A stretch of DNA of 64,000 nt from Pseudorhodoplanes sinuspersici. GTDB lineage: Bacteria > Pseudomonadota > Alphaproteobacteria > Rhizobiales > Xanthobacteraceae. Shown here piece after piece: positions 27,199 to 36,027 of this stretch (position 1 is its first letter; each line of letters begins with the position of its first letter). The stretch covers positions 738,501 through 802,500 of the forward strand of contig NZ_CP021112.1 in NCBI RefSeq assembly GCF_002119765.1. The letters run 5' to 3'. The notes under the pieces were generated by a model, which saw nothing but the letters and a program-made list of their open reading frames with translations, searched no databases and had not been told where the DNA came from. A program made the translations under genes and the position numbers.

Positions 27199-28023
27199 AT
27201 GGTGGCGTTGAAATCTTCGGCCCGGCTGGTGGCTGGATCGTGCGTATCGATTGCGTTCGCGCTCAATTGCGCGGTGGCGCAACCGGCTCCGGCTTTCGAA
27301 CCAAAAGTCGGGCAGCGCGGCAAGGACGTGGTGTGGGTGCCGACCAATCAAAAGCTGGTCGACAAGATGCTCGACATGGCCAAAGTGACGGCAAACGACT
27401 ACGTCATGGATCTCGGTTCCGGTGACGGCCGCACGGTGATCACCGCGGCCAAGCGCGGCGCCACGGCGCAGGGCATCGAATACAATCCCGACATGGTCGA
27501 ACTGTCGAAGAAGAATGCTGAGAAGGAAGGCGTGACCCCGAAGGCCAGCTTCGAGAAAGCGGACCTGTTCGAAACCGACTTCTCGAAAGCGACCGTGGTG
27601 ACGATGTTCCTTCTGCCGAGCATCAACCTGAAGCTGCGGCCGAAGCTGCTCGATATGAAGCCGGGCACGCGCATCGTCTCCAACTCGTTCGATCTCGGCG
27701 ACTGGACCGCGGACCAGACCGAATCTGTCGGCGAAGAATGCTCCTCACACTGCACCGCCTATTTCTGGATCGTGCCGGCCAAGGTCGAAGGCACATGGCA
27801 GACGCCGCAGGGCGAACTCAAGCTCGAGCAGAAATACCAGATGGTGAGCGGCACGCTGAAGAACGGCAACGTGATTGCGCCGGTCACCCACGGCAAGCTG
27901 ACCGGCGATCAGATCGCCTTCACCGCTGCTGGAACACGCTATACCGGCACGGTCAATGGCAACGCCATCGAAGGCAAGAGCAACGAAGGCGGCAAGGAAG
28001 CCGTCTGGAAGGCGACGAAGTAA
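27199..28023 (+). CDS. Exported SAM-dependent methyltransferase-like protein, copy 2
   Basis: This is a 274-residue paralogue of the previous gene, with the same length and layout: a signal peptide ending near CAVAQP, DLGSGDGRTVITAAKRG, GIEYNPDMVELSKKN, and the same beta-rich C-terminal part (GTLKNGNVIAPVTHGKLTGD). The ATG at 27199 is chosen over 27172 because GGAG lies 8 bp before it and the signal peptide then has normal length. A cysteine pair (EECSSHC) corresponds to a QGCTSYC pair in copy 1, possibly a disulfide. Both may bind SAM as a lost or altered function. Confidence 0.8.
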   Translation: MVALKSSARLVAGSCVSIAFALNCAVAQPAPAFEPKVGQRGKDVVWVPTNQKLVDKMLDMAKVTANDYVMDLGSGDGRTVITAAKRGATAQGIEYNPDMVELSKKNAEKEGVTPKASFEKADLFETDFSKATVVTMFLLPSINLKLRPKLLDMKPGTRIVSNSFDLGDWTADQTESVGEECSSHCTAYFWIVPAKVEGTWQTPQGELKLEQKYQMVSGTLKNGNVIAPVTHGKLTGDQIAFTAAGTRYTGTVNGNAIEGKSNEGGKEAVWKATK

Positions 28024-28034
28024 CTTCTTTTCGG

Positions 28035-28079
28035 CCTCATCCTGAGGAGGCTGCGTAGCAGCCGTCTCGCAGGATGAGG
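28035..28079. repeat. Double hairpin between convergent genes
   Basis: The outer arms CCTCATCCTG (28035-28044) and CAGGATGAGG (28070-28079) enclose an inner hairpin GGCTGC-GTA-GCAGCC (28049-28063). This nested palindrome resembles a dispersed repeat family of Bradyrhizobium-like bacteria. It lies between two convergent genes and may also serve as a bidirectional terminator. Confidence 0.75.
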
Positions 28080-28085
28080 TCGGAA

Positions 28086-28763
28086 TTACGCTGCCCCCTC
28101 CTCCAGCGCCGGCAGCGCAATCTGCACCACAAGACCGCGGGCGCGGGCATCGACCACACCTAGCCCGCGCAGCGACAACAACGTCAGCGTCTGCACCGCA
28201 TCACGCGTACGCGTCGGATCCTCGTTCGCGCTCGGCGCCAGCGGTCCGATCAATCCTTCGAGCAATGCGCCGACCAGAGCCGGTGCGACAAGACTGGCGT
28301 CCTGCTGCTGCGGCAAATAGCCAGCCTGCATTGCGGCGGCGATCCGTGTCTGTAGCTCTCCCGCCAGCGCCTTGCGATAGACCACCCGCACCGCCTCGAT
28401 ATCGGCATCCACCGGTTCGGCAATCACAGCCCAGGCCAGCCGCCGGTTCCGCAGCGCACGCGTCGCGAAGGTGGCGATGCAGGCAGCCAGTGCCGACAGC
28501 GGCCCCGGCGCGGCCTTGGCCGCCTTGCGGATGGCGCCGATTTCCCGCTCCGAGACGTTGGCGACGAGCGCCGTGACCAGCTCGGTTTTCGAGGGGAAGT
28601 AGCGATACACGGTGCCGGTCGCGATGCCGGCCCGCTGGGCGATCAGGGCCACCTGCACCGCCGCCATACCGCCTTCCGTCGCGGCGGCCCGCGCCGCCGC
28701 AACGATCGCCACATGCCGAGCGGCGTGCCTGCGAATCACATTGTCGGTCCGGCGGTAGGGCAT
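28086..28763 (-). CDS. TetR-family regulator
   Basis: This is a 225-residue repressor-type regulator. The helix-turn-helix is QVALIAQRAGIATGTVYRYF, then PSKTELVTALV. The ligand domain has a tail rich in Ala/Leu. It is 84 bp downstream of the ThDP-enzyme gene on the same strand and may regulate it, but no operator palindrome is obvious nearby. Confidence 0.88.
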   Translation of the reverse strand: MPYRRTDNVIRRHAARHVAIVAAARAAATEGGMAAVQVALIAQRAGIATGTVYRYFPSKTELVTALVANVSEREIGAIRKAAKAAPGPLSALAACIATFATRALRNRRLAWAVIAEPVDADIEAVRVVYRKALAGELQTRIAAAMQAGYLPQQQDASLVAPALVGALLEGLIGPLAPSANEDPTRTRDAVQTLTLLSLRGLGVVDARARGLVVQIALPALEEGAA

Positions 28764-28847
28764 CGATAGAGTGAGCCACGATTCACTCCATCCGGCAATG
28801 CTGTTCAGGCCCGCTGCGTCAACGCGTCCGAGCAGTCCGGCCCGAGG

Positions 28848-30527
28848 TCACTTCCCTTGAAGCGATTTCGCGCGGATCGCTTCCAACGTTGTCGTCGGGG
28901 TGATGCCGCTGGGGTCGACCTTGAGATGGATGATCGCCGGCTGGCCGGAGGCCTGCGCCTCCTCGAACGCCTTCGGAAAATCCTCGGTGCGGTCCACCAT
29001 GATGCCAAACCCACCGAACACCTGCGCATAGCCGGCAAAGTCCGGATTCTTCAGCGTGGTCGCGACCACACGGCCCGGATATTCGCGCTCCTGGTGCATG
29101 CGGATGGTGCCGTACATGCCGTTGTCGACGATAACGATGACCAGCGGCAGCTCGTACTGCACGGCGGTCATGAACTCCTGACCGTTCATCAGGAAGTCGC
29201 CATCGCCGGCAAAGCAGACCACGTTGCGCTCGGGATGAAGCCGCTTGATGCCGATCGCGGCCGGAACGCCATAGCCCATCGAGCCCGATGTCGGCCCGTA
29301 GAAGGTGTTGTACTTGCGGAAGCGATAAAACCGATTAATCCAGCCGGCGTAGTTGCCAGCGCCGTTGCAGAGAATATCGTCTACCGAAAGATTATCGCGC
29401 AGCCACACCATGATCTCGCCGAGATTGACCGCGCCAGGCATCTCGGTCGCCTTGTCGGTGAAGGCGCGATAATCCGCGTTCGCCGTGCGCGTCGCGTTTG
29501 ACCATGCAATCTCGTTCGGCGCCTGCAGCCCTTCCAGCGCGGCAGCAAAGGCCGTCGGCGACGCATTGATCGCCAATGCAGGACGATAGACACGGCCCAG
29601 CTCGTCGCTGCCCGGATGCACATGCACGAAGGTCTGCTGCGGCGACGGAATATCGAACAAGGTGTAGCTCTGGCTCGGCATCTCGCCCATGCGGCCGCCG
29701 ACCAGAATGACGAGATCGGCATCCTTGATGCGCGCCAGCAATTTCGGATTGGCGCCGATGCCGACATCACCGGCGTAATTACGATGGGTCTGGTCGAACA
29801 GATGCTGGCGGCGGAAGGTCGTCATCACCGGCAGATCGAAGCGTTCGGCAAAGCGTAGCGTCGCGGCGCAGGCTTTCTCCGACCAGCGGCTGCCGCCAAG
29901 GATCAGCACCGGCTTCTTCGCCGCCCACAGCATCTTCTGCAGCCGCGACATGTCGGTGAGACCCGGCCATGTTTCCACCGGCTCGAAGGCCGGCGCGTCG
30001 GGGACAACGGCCCGATCGGTCAGCATATCTTCCGGCAGCGCAATCACGACGGGACCGGGCCGGCCATTGGTCGCGACATGGAACGCGCGCGAGACGATTT
30101 CCGGAATGCGCGCCGCATCGTCGATCTCGGTCGCCCATTTCGCCATGGTGCCGAACACCGCGCGATAATCGAGTTCCTGAAACGCCTCGCGCTCGCGCAT
30201 GTCGCGCGCCACCTGACCGACGAAGACGATGAGCGGCGTCGAATCCTGACGCGCAATATGAATACCCGGCGATGCATTGGTGGCGCCCGGCCCGCGCGTG
30301 ACAAAGCATATGCCGGGCCGGCCCGTCGCCTTGCCCACCGCTTCCGCCATCATCGCGGCGCCGCCCTCCTGCCGACAGATGGTGAGTTCGATCGAGCGAT
30401 CGTGGAAGGCGTCAAGCGCGGCGAGATAGCTCTCGCCAGGCACGCAGAAAGCATGGCGCACACCATGCGCGACAAGCTGATCGACGAGGATTTCGCCGCC
30501 GGTTCGCGAACCGTCATTGCTGCGCAT
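28848..30527 (-). CDS. Thiamine-diphosphate enzyme, acetolactate-synthase-like
   Basis: This is a 559-residue enzyme with the three domains of the IlvB/pyruvate-decarboxylase superfamily. The N-terminal domain has GVRHAFCVPGESYLAALDA and the conserved catalytic Glu (ICRQEGGAAMMAEAVG). A central domain follows, and the C-terminal ThDP/Mg motif is GDGDFLMNGQEFMTAVQYEL, continuing to VDNGMYG. It is probably cytoplasmic. No small regulatory subunit is adjacent, so it is unlikely to be the biosynthetic acetolactate synthase; a 2-oxoacid decarboxylase or carboligase role is more likely. The NIPSNAP gene precedes it by 18 bp. Confidence 0.87.
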   Translation of the reverse strand: MRSNDGSRTGGEILVDQLVAHGVRHAFCVPGESYLAALDAFHDRSIELTICRQEGGAAMMAEAVGKATGRPGICFVTRGPGATNASPGIHIARQDSTPLIVFVGQVARDMREREAFQELDYRAVFGTMAKWATEIDDAARIPEIVSRAFHVATNGRPGPVVIALPEDMLTDRAVVPDAPAFEPVETWPGLTDMSRLQKMLWAAKKPVLILGGSRWSEKACAATLRFAERFDLPVMTTFRRQHLFDQTHRNYAGDVGIGANPKLLARIKDADLVILVGGRMGEMPSQSYTLFDIPSPQQTFVHVHPGSDELGRVYRPALAINASPTAFAAALEGLQAPNEIAWSNATRTANADYRAFTDKATEMPGAVNLGEIMVWLRDNLSVDDILCNGAGNYAGWINRFYRFRKYNTFYGPTSGSMGYGVPAAIGIKRLHPERNVVCFAGDGDFLMNGQEFMTAVQYELPLVIVIVDNGMYGTIRMHQEREYPGRVVATTLKNPDFAGYAQVFGGFGIMVDRTEDFPKAFEEAQASGQPAIIHLKVDPSGITPTTTLEAIRAKSLQGK

Positions 30528-30545
30528 GGTGTGTCCGATTCCCTG

Positions 30546-30869
30546 TCAGCGTGACATCTTGGCGAATTTCGCCGGGGTCATCAGCTTGGTGACCTGGCTG
30601 ACGAGATAGCCCGCTTCGCGATTCTTCTTCAAATAAACATGCCAGTCCGGATCTGCTTGCATGGCGGCGCGTCTCTTTTCACGATCTGCGGCATTCTCGT
30701 AGACCCAGATATGGACGATCGTGTTCATCTCGCCGCTTTCGGTGAACATATAGGCCAGCGGCTGGCCGAGATGCTTGGTCTGCGTCGCGAGACCATATTG
30801 CTCGTAAATGTCGAGATGGGCCTGCATGGTGCCCGGCTTGACGGTATAAGTGCGGTGATCGATGAGCAC
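30546..30869 (-). CDS. NIPSNAP-family protein
   Basis: This is a small protein (about 107 residues) with the ferredoxin-like dimeric alpha-beta barrel of the NIPSNAP family. It shows LIDHRTYTVKPGTMQAHLDIY, here LIDHRTYTVKPG then TMQAHLDIY, plus MNTIVHIWVYENAADREKRR and DPDWHVYLKK. The GTG at 30869 is chosen because GGAGG lies 6 bp upstream and it gives the normal family start; the longer ATG start at 30917 gives an unrelated tail. It precedes the ThDP-enzyme gene by 18 bp and likely shares its transcript. Confidence 0.85.
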   Translation of the reverse strand: MLIDHRTYTVKPGTMQAHLDIYEQYGLATQTKHLGQPLAYMFTESGEMNTIVHIWVYENAADREKRRAAMQADPDWHVYLKKNREAGYLVSQVTKLMTPAKFAKMSR

Positions 30870-31044
30870 GTCCGGCCTCCAATTGCCAAAATACCAGCGC
30901 CCGCTGGCGGGGCGCATTTTCAGCGGGAACGCCTCCGGGTCAAGGCCATAGAGAACCGATTTTCGGAACCGATTTGAGCCGGTGAAATTGGAGCATGATG
31001 GCTATGCAAAACCGCTGTCATCCAGTGCTGTAAGATTGGTGTTG

Positions 31045-32586
31045 ATGTCCGCCCCCGTGCAATCCCAGCAAGACGTCTTTGCCTTCCTCGCCGATCCGCG
31101 CACGCATGAGGGCCGTGATGTGCGCCGCATCGACACGCACGGCGCGGCGGTGTTTCTCGTCGGCGAACGCGTGCTGAAGGTGAAGCGCGCTGTTCGGTTT
31201 CCGTTCCTCGATTATTCGACGCTGGAAAAGCGAAAAACGGCCTGCGAAGCGGAACTGGAGGTAAACCGCCCGTTCGCCCCACAGATCTATCGCGGTGTCG
31301 TTGCGATCACGAAAAACGATGCGGGGCGGCTGTCGCTTGGCGGCGACGGCACACCGGTCGAGTGGGCGCTGGAGATGCAGCGCTTCGATGAGAATGCGAC
31401 ACTCGATCGTCTCGCCGATGACAGGAAGATCGATACAAAACTGGCCGACGGGCTCGGCCGCGTTGTGGCGGCGGCGCATCGCAAGACGCCCCTGGCCGAT
31501 ACCGAAAAATGGATCGCGGCGCTCGGCGATTATGTCGAGCAGAATGACGAGGCTTTCAGGGAATGGCCGGCGCTGTTTCCTGCAACCGAAGCAAAATCGT
31601 TCACCGAGGCGAGCCGCCGCTTGTTGAAAGCGTTGCAGCCGCTGTTGCGCCAGCGCGGCACAATGGGGCTCATCCGGCGCGGCCATGGCGACCTGCACCT
31701 CGGCAATATCGTCTTAATCGATGGCAAGCCGGTGCTGTTCGATGCGGTCGAGTTCGATCCCGTGGTGGCGTCGGGCGATGTCTTCTACGACCTCGCCTTT
31801 CTGCTGATGGATCTGGTCGAACGGAACTTGCGGCCGCAAGCCAACATCGTTCTCAATCGCTATCTCACCGATACACAGCGCGATGACGATCTCGACGCGC
31901 TCGCCGCCCTTCCCTTCTTCATGGCCATGCGCGCCGCGATCCGCGCCAAGGTGACGGCGGCCAAGCTCGTCCATGCCGATGATGCCAAGAAGAAAGGCAT
32001 CGAAGACAGCGCGCGCGCCTATTTCGTTCTGGCAACGACACTGATTGCGCCGCCAAAGCCGATGCTGATTGCCGTTGGCGGATTATCGGGGACCGGAAAA
32101 TCGGTGCTCGCGCGCGCGCTGGCCGCGCATATCTTGCCCGAACCCGGCGCCGTGGTGCTGCGCTCCGATGTCATGCGCAAGCGGCTGTTCGATGCCGCCG
32201 AGGCTGACAAGCTTCCGCAGGAAGCCTACAAGCCCGAAGTTTCGGAGACGATTTACAACAGGCTGTATGAACAGGCGCAACGCGTTCTAGCGGCCGGACA
32301 TTCGGCCATCGTCGATGCCGTCTTTGCGAAAGCGGAGGAACGCGAGCCCGTCGCCGAACTGGCCAAGGCATCGAGCGTGCCGTTCCACGGCTTCTTTCTC
32401 ACCGCCGATCTGGAGACGCGCATCAGACGTGTCGGCAGCCGCATCAACGATGCGTCGGATGCCGATGCCGCCGTGGTGCGCCAGCAGGCGGAATACGATC
32501 TCGGTGCGATGACATGGACGCCGATCGACGCCGCCGGCACGCCGGAAGACACGCTCGCCCGCACGAGAAAAGCGTTGGATCAGTAA
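31045..32586 (+). CDS. Two-domain kinase: aminoglycoside-phosphotransferase-like plus P-loop kinase
   Basis: This is a 513-residue cytoplasmic protein. The N-terminal half is an APH/choline-kinase-like fold with HGDLHLGN at 214-221 and the metal-binding FDAVEFDP. The C-terminal half is a P-loop NTPase with Walker A GGLSGTGKS (about 345-353) and a zeta-toxin/AAA_33-like layout. Such fusions are widespread in proteobacteria, and their substrate is not established. The ATG at 31045 is preferred to 30982. The stop overlaps the azlD stop from the opposite strand by 7 bp. Confidence 0.87.
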   Translation: MSAPVQSQQDVFAFLADPRTHEGRDVRRIDTHGAAVFLVGERVLKVKRAVRFPFLDYSTLEKRKTACEAELEVNRPFAPQIYRGVVAITKNDAGRLSLGGDGTPVEWALEMQRFDENATLDRLADDRKIDTKLADGLGRVVAAAHRKTPLADTEKWIAALGDYVEQNDEAFREWPALFPATEAKSFTEASRRLLKALQPLLRQRGTMGLIRRGHGDLHLGNIVLIDGKPVLFDAVEFDPVVASGDVFYDLAFLLMDLVERNLRPQANIVLNRYLTDTQRDDDLDALAALPFFMAMRAAIRAKVTAAKLVHADDAKKKGIEDSARAYFVLATTLIAPPKPMLIAVGGLSGTGKSVLARALAAHILPEPGAVVLRSDVMRKRLFDAAEADKLPQEAYKPEVSETIYNRLYEQAQRVLAAGHSAIVDAVFAKAEEREPVAELAKASSVPFHGFFLTADLETRIRRVGSRINDASDADAAVVRQQAEYDLGAMTWTPIDAAGTPEDTLARTRKALDQ

Positions 32587-32888
32587 ACCGCGCGCAAGCC
32601 CGCCGCGACCGCGATGCCACAGGCCAGCGCCACAAACTCATTGCGCCGCCAGATCATCAGGACAGCGACAACGATCATCGCCAGCGTCGCCGGCAGTCCC
32701 TCCTTCACCATGACCGGCATCACCAGCGCGGCAACCACCGAGCCCGGCAAAGCTTCCAGCATGCGGCGGATGCGCGGCGTCAGCGTCACGCGGCCCATCA
32801 TCCAGTGACCGGACAGACGTGTCAGCAAGGTTGCGAAGGACATCGCCGCGATGGCGGCCAGCGCACCGAAGGAAATGACTTCAGTCAT
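32580..32888 (-). CDS. azlD: AzlD-family branched-chain amino acid exporter subunit
   Basis: This is a 102-residue inner-membrane protein with three to four hydrophobic helices. TPRIRRMLEALPGSVVAALVMP, here TPRIRRMLEALPG then SVVAALVMP, is the AzlD pattern. Together with AzlC it forms a branched-chain amino acid exporter (AzlCD/YgaZH). The start overlaps the azlC stop by 8 bp. Confidence 0.88.
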   Translation of the reverse strand: MTEVISFGALAAIAAMSFATLLTRLSGHWMMGRVTLTPRIRRMLEALPGSVVAALVMPVMVKEGLPATLAMIVVAVLMIWRRNEFVALACGIAVAAGLRAVY

Positions 32889-33612
32889 CGCCGATCAATC
32901 CTCCGACGATGGCTCCCGTGAGCGCACCGACGATCACGTACCAATGGCCGGGCACGAGATAGAAGACCGCAATGGCGGTCACGCCCGCGGAGATCCAGGC
33001 GAGCGAGCGGCGCGACATTTCCAGTGTCGGCGCCAGGAGAGCAATGAAATAAAGTGGCACGATCAGATCGACGCCGAAACGCTTGGGATCGGCAAGGAGA
33101 CTGCCGAAGATCTGCCCGATCGCCGTGGACGGCACCCAGACCAGCCAGATGACGAGGCTGCTGCCGAACAGATAGCCGACATCGGCGCCGCCCTCTTTCC
33201 GGTAGCGCGCTGAAGCCACCCAACTGCCGTCGGTCATCAGGATCAGGCTTGGATAAATCTGCCAGCCCGGAGAACCGGCGATCCAGGGCTGCAGCGATGC
33301 ACTCATCAGCACCATGCGCAGATTGACCACCAAGGTCGATACGGCGATGGCAAGAATCAGCGCTCCGGTCATCGCCGGCGACCAGATCTCCATCGCAACG
33401 AATTGCGACACGCCGGCAAAGACGATGGCGCTCATCAGCACCGTCTCGAACAGCGTCAGGCCCTTCTGTGCCGCCAGCGCGCCGAACGCCGCGGCGAACA
33501 CAATGACGCCCGGCAGCGCCGGGATCATCATGCGCGCGCCGGCACGAATACCGGCAATAGTCCAATAAGGCGCGGGCGCGCCGTCGCTGGCCACAGGCTG
33601 CATGGAAGTCAT
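32881..33612 (-). CDS. azlC: AzlC-family branched-chain amino acid exporter subunit
   Basis: This is an inner-membrane protein of about 243 residues from the ATG at 33612 (or 33603). The motifs FAAAFGALAAQKGLTLFETVLMSA, here FAAAFGALAAQKG then LTLFETVLMSA, and FAGVSQFVAMEIW are diagnostic of AzlC. It overlaps azlD by 8 bp and is divergent from the MFS gene by 89 bp. It lies at the start of a two-gene operon. Confidence 0.9.
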   Translation of the reverse strand: MTSMQPVASDGAPAPYWTIAGIRAGARMMIPALPGVIVFAAAFGALAAQKGLTLFETVLMSAIVFAGVSQFVAMEIWSPAMTGALILAIAVSTLVVNLRMVLMSASLQPWIAGSPGWQIYPSLILMTDGSWVASARYRKEGGADVGYLFGSSLVIWLVWVPSTAIGQIFGSLLADPKRFGVDLIVPLYFIALLAPTLEMSRRSLAWISAGVTAIAVFYLVPGHWYVIVGALTGAIVGGLIGDD

Positions 33613-33701
33613 GTCGTGAGCGGGGACGCGAGCCCTAGCAAAGCACCCGCGCTTGAGCAATGTTGCCAACCACCTGCCTGCCTTGCTTCCTGGTCAATGT
33701 C

Positions 33702-34853
33702 ATGCGCGTTTCCATGCCCCGGGTCGCCGTCGCGACTGCCGGTTTCGCCGCGATGCTCAATATGTATGCGCCGCAGGCGGTGTTGCCGCTGCTGGCGAAC
33801 GAGTTCGGCGTTGGGCCGGCGAGCATCAGCCAGATCATGACCGTCAATGCCCTGGCGGTGGCGCTGACCGCGCCATTCACCGGCATCGTCGCCGATGTGC
33901 TGGGACGCCGCTCCGTAATCGCCGTAGCGATGGTCTTGCTGATTATCCCGGACGTCATGATGGCGTTTTCGGACAGCCTCGAAGCGCTGCTGTTCTGGCG
34001 CTTTGCGCAAGGCCTTTTGCTGCCGCCGATCTTCGCGGTATCAGTCGCCTATATTGGCAGCGAATGGCCGGCCGGCGAAGCCACCGGCGTCACCGGATAC
34101 TTCATCGCCGCCACCGCCTTCGGCGGATTTCTCGGCCGCATGCTGACCGCGGTTCTGGCGGAGCCATTCGGCTGGCGGCATGCGCTGTTTGCGCAAGCCA
34201 CCATCACCGCGCTCTGCGCCATCACGATCATTGCGCTGCTGCCGCGCGAGCGCAACTTCGTCGCGGCAACGACATTGGCGGCCTCTCTCCGCCAGATGGT
34301 GAAACACCTGCGCGACACGCGGCTGCTGGCGACATTCTGCGTCGGCTTCGGCATCATGTTCAATTTCATCGCCGCCTTCACCTTCATCGCATTCGTGCTG
34401 GCGGCACCGCCCTTCAATCTGTCGGCCGCGGCGATCGGCGCGGTATTTGTGACCTACCTCATCAGCCTCGTCACCACGCCATTCGCTGGGCGGCTGGTGA
34501 AGCATTTTGGCCGGCGGAATTTCGGATTGATCGCCATCGGCATCTGGATCTGCGGCATCCTGCTGACGCTGGTGCCGTCGATCGCCGTCATCGTGCTCGG
34601 CCTCGCCCTGTTCGCCGGCAGCGGTTTCCTGGTGCAGACCTGCTGCCAGAGCTTTGTCGCGACTTATGTCCGGGAAGGCACGTCATCGGCCATCGGGCTC
34701 TATGTGACATCCTTCTATATCGGCGGCAGCTTCGGCGGACTGGCTGCGGGATTGCTCTGGAATGTCTGGGGCTGGCCCGGCACGGTCGGGCTGATTGTCG
34801 CGATGCTGGTCTTCATGGGAGCGATGATCCGCTACGCCTGGCGCGCAGCATGA
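33702..34853 (+). CDS. MFS transporter
   Basis: This is an inner-membrane transporter of about 383 residues with twelve predicted helices. The cytoplasmic loop motif GIVADVLGRRSVI (the MFS A motif, G-x-x-x-D-x-x-G-R-R) lies between helices 2 and 3. The start at 33702 is chosen because the residues before it look non-membrane and unrelated. It resembles YnfM/drug-efflux-type exporters (MFS 12-helix), and the substrate is unknown. It is divergent from azlC. Confidence 0.88.
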   Translation: MRVSMPRVAVATAGFAAMLNMYAPQAVLPLLANEFGVGPASISQIMTVNALAVALTAPFTGIVADVLGRRSVIAVAMVLLIIPDVMMAFSDSLEALLFWRFAQGLLLPPIFAVSVAYIGSEWPAGEATGVTGYFIAATAFGGFLGRMLTAVLAEPFGWRHALFAQATITALCAITIIALLPRERNFVAATTLAASLRQMVKHLRDTRLLATFCVGFGIMFNFIAAFTFIAFVLAAPPFNLSAAAIGAVFVTYLISLVTTPFAGRLVKHFGRRNFGLIAIGIWICGILLTLVPSIAVIVLGLALFAGSGFLVQTCCQSFVATYVREGTSSAIGLYVTSFYIGGSFGGLAAGLLWNVWGWPGTVGLIVAMLVFMGAMIRYAWRAA

Positions 34854-34905
34854 GGCTGACGGGCGGCCGCGGCTGTGCGATAAGTGAGGCCGATGGCATG
34901 ATCTC

Positions 34906-35943
34906 ATGAGTGCGCCGATGAAATTGCAGCTTTTCTCCGTGCTGTTTGCGCTGGCCGTACCTACGGCATTGCAGGCGCAGGAGCAGCGTGTATCGCCGCT
35001 GCCCTCGCATATGCCGCTCGGCCAGGAAGCCTGTTTCGGTCGCACCTACGACGTAGCCCATCTCAAGCAGCACCCGAAACAGCGTGTCACCAGCTTCCAT
35101 CTGTTCCGCGATTTCACACCCGACGCCACCAAGGAAATGCCGCAGGAAACCCGCGAGAAGCTGATCGCCGATGACGGCGACAGCAGCATCCAGATCATGG
35201 CCTATGTGCGTTTTCGCGACCGGCCCGGCCTGTTTTTCAACGGCCTGAGTTGCATGAATTATCCGGAGAGCGGTGTCCGCTGTGGCATCGATTGCGATGG
35301 TGGCGGCTTTCGTCTGAAACCCTCCGCTGATTCGTTGCTGCTGGAGAATGACGGCTTTGTCGTCATCGGCGGCTGTGGCGCCAGCGAGGACGAGGCGGAG
35401 CAGGCCGATTATGTGAAGCCAGGCGCCGACGACAAGGTCTTCAGGCTCGACCGCAAGCCGGTCGCCGAATGCCGCGCGCTGGAAGACAGCCGCAAGCCCC
35501 AATGGGCTGCGCTCGGCGCGCCTTTGCGTGAGCGGTTCGACAGCGAGAACGCGGTCTGCTTCACGCGCTCCTATGACCCGGCGCATCTGTCGAAACATCC
35601 CAAACAGACGGTGAAGCGTATCTCGGTGCTGAAAGTGAAAGGCGATAAACGCGGAGAGGACGATTTTCCCTATTACAATCTTGTCTTCCGCGTCGAACTC
35701 AAGGACGGCAAGCGCGCGGAAAAGACAACACAATGCGGCGCGGACCAATATGCCTTCGCGTGTACCCACAATGTCGATGTCGATACGCCGCGGGATTTCT
35801 ATCTGACACGGGCCGGCAAGGACCACATGATGCTGCGCGACCGTCGTGGCGCGATGAGCAAGATGTTCGGCGGGCTGACGCTCGGCACCGACGACCGCAT
35901 CTTCAAACTGGAGCAGACGGCCACCAGCGCCTGCGAGTTCTGA
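34906..35943 (+). CDS. Exported protein of unknown function with two homologous halves
   Basis: This is a 345-residue protein with a Sec signal (cleavage after ALQA, near residue 24). I do not recognise a family. Two internal repeats are clear: ACFGRTYDVAHLKQHPKQRV at about residue 43 and VCFTRSYDPAHLSKHPKQTV at about residue 222. Each is followed by a beta-rich region with a cysteine pair (VRCGIDCDGGGF; YAFACTHNVD) and the motif ADDKVFRLDR/TDDRIFKLEQ. The second half ends with CEF. It is probably a periplasmic protein with disulfides. The gene stands alone on the plus strand. Confidence 0.75.
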   Translation: MSAPMKLQLFSVLFALAVPTALQAQEQRVSPLPSHMPLGQEACFGRTYDVAHLKQHPKQRVTSFHLFRDFTPDATKEMPQETREKLIADDGDSSIQIMAYVRFRDRPGLFFNGLSCMNYPESGVRCGIDCDGGGFRLKPSADSLLLENDGFVVIGGCGASEDEAEQADYVKPGADDKVFRLDRKPVAECRALEDSRKPQWAALGAPLRERFDSENAVCFTRSYDPAHLSKHPKQTVKRISVLKVKGDKRGEDDFPYYNLVFRVELKDGKRAEKTTQCGADQYAFACTHNVDVDTPRDFYLTRAGKDHMMLRDRRGAMSKMFGGLTLGTDDRIFKLEQTATSACEF

Positions 35944-36027
35944 CATTCCTCATTGGATGTAATTATCGATTGACTTCCCGCAAAGGCTGCAGATGCTTGG
36001 CACGGGGCTGGGAGGTCCGACGGGGTC

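Noticed and set aside
26155-27351. Long minus-strand frame of 398 codons opposite the methyltransferase genes
   Set aside because: It is antisense to two genes with clear domains and runs through the palindromic repeat.
28035-28079. A CRISPR-like repeat
   Set aside because: It is a single nested palindrome without spacers or further copies in tandem.
31018-31698. Minus-strand frame of 226 codons opposite the two-domain kinase gene
   Set aside because: It has no domain features and is a shadow of the plus-strand gene, whose motifs are intact.
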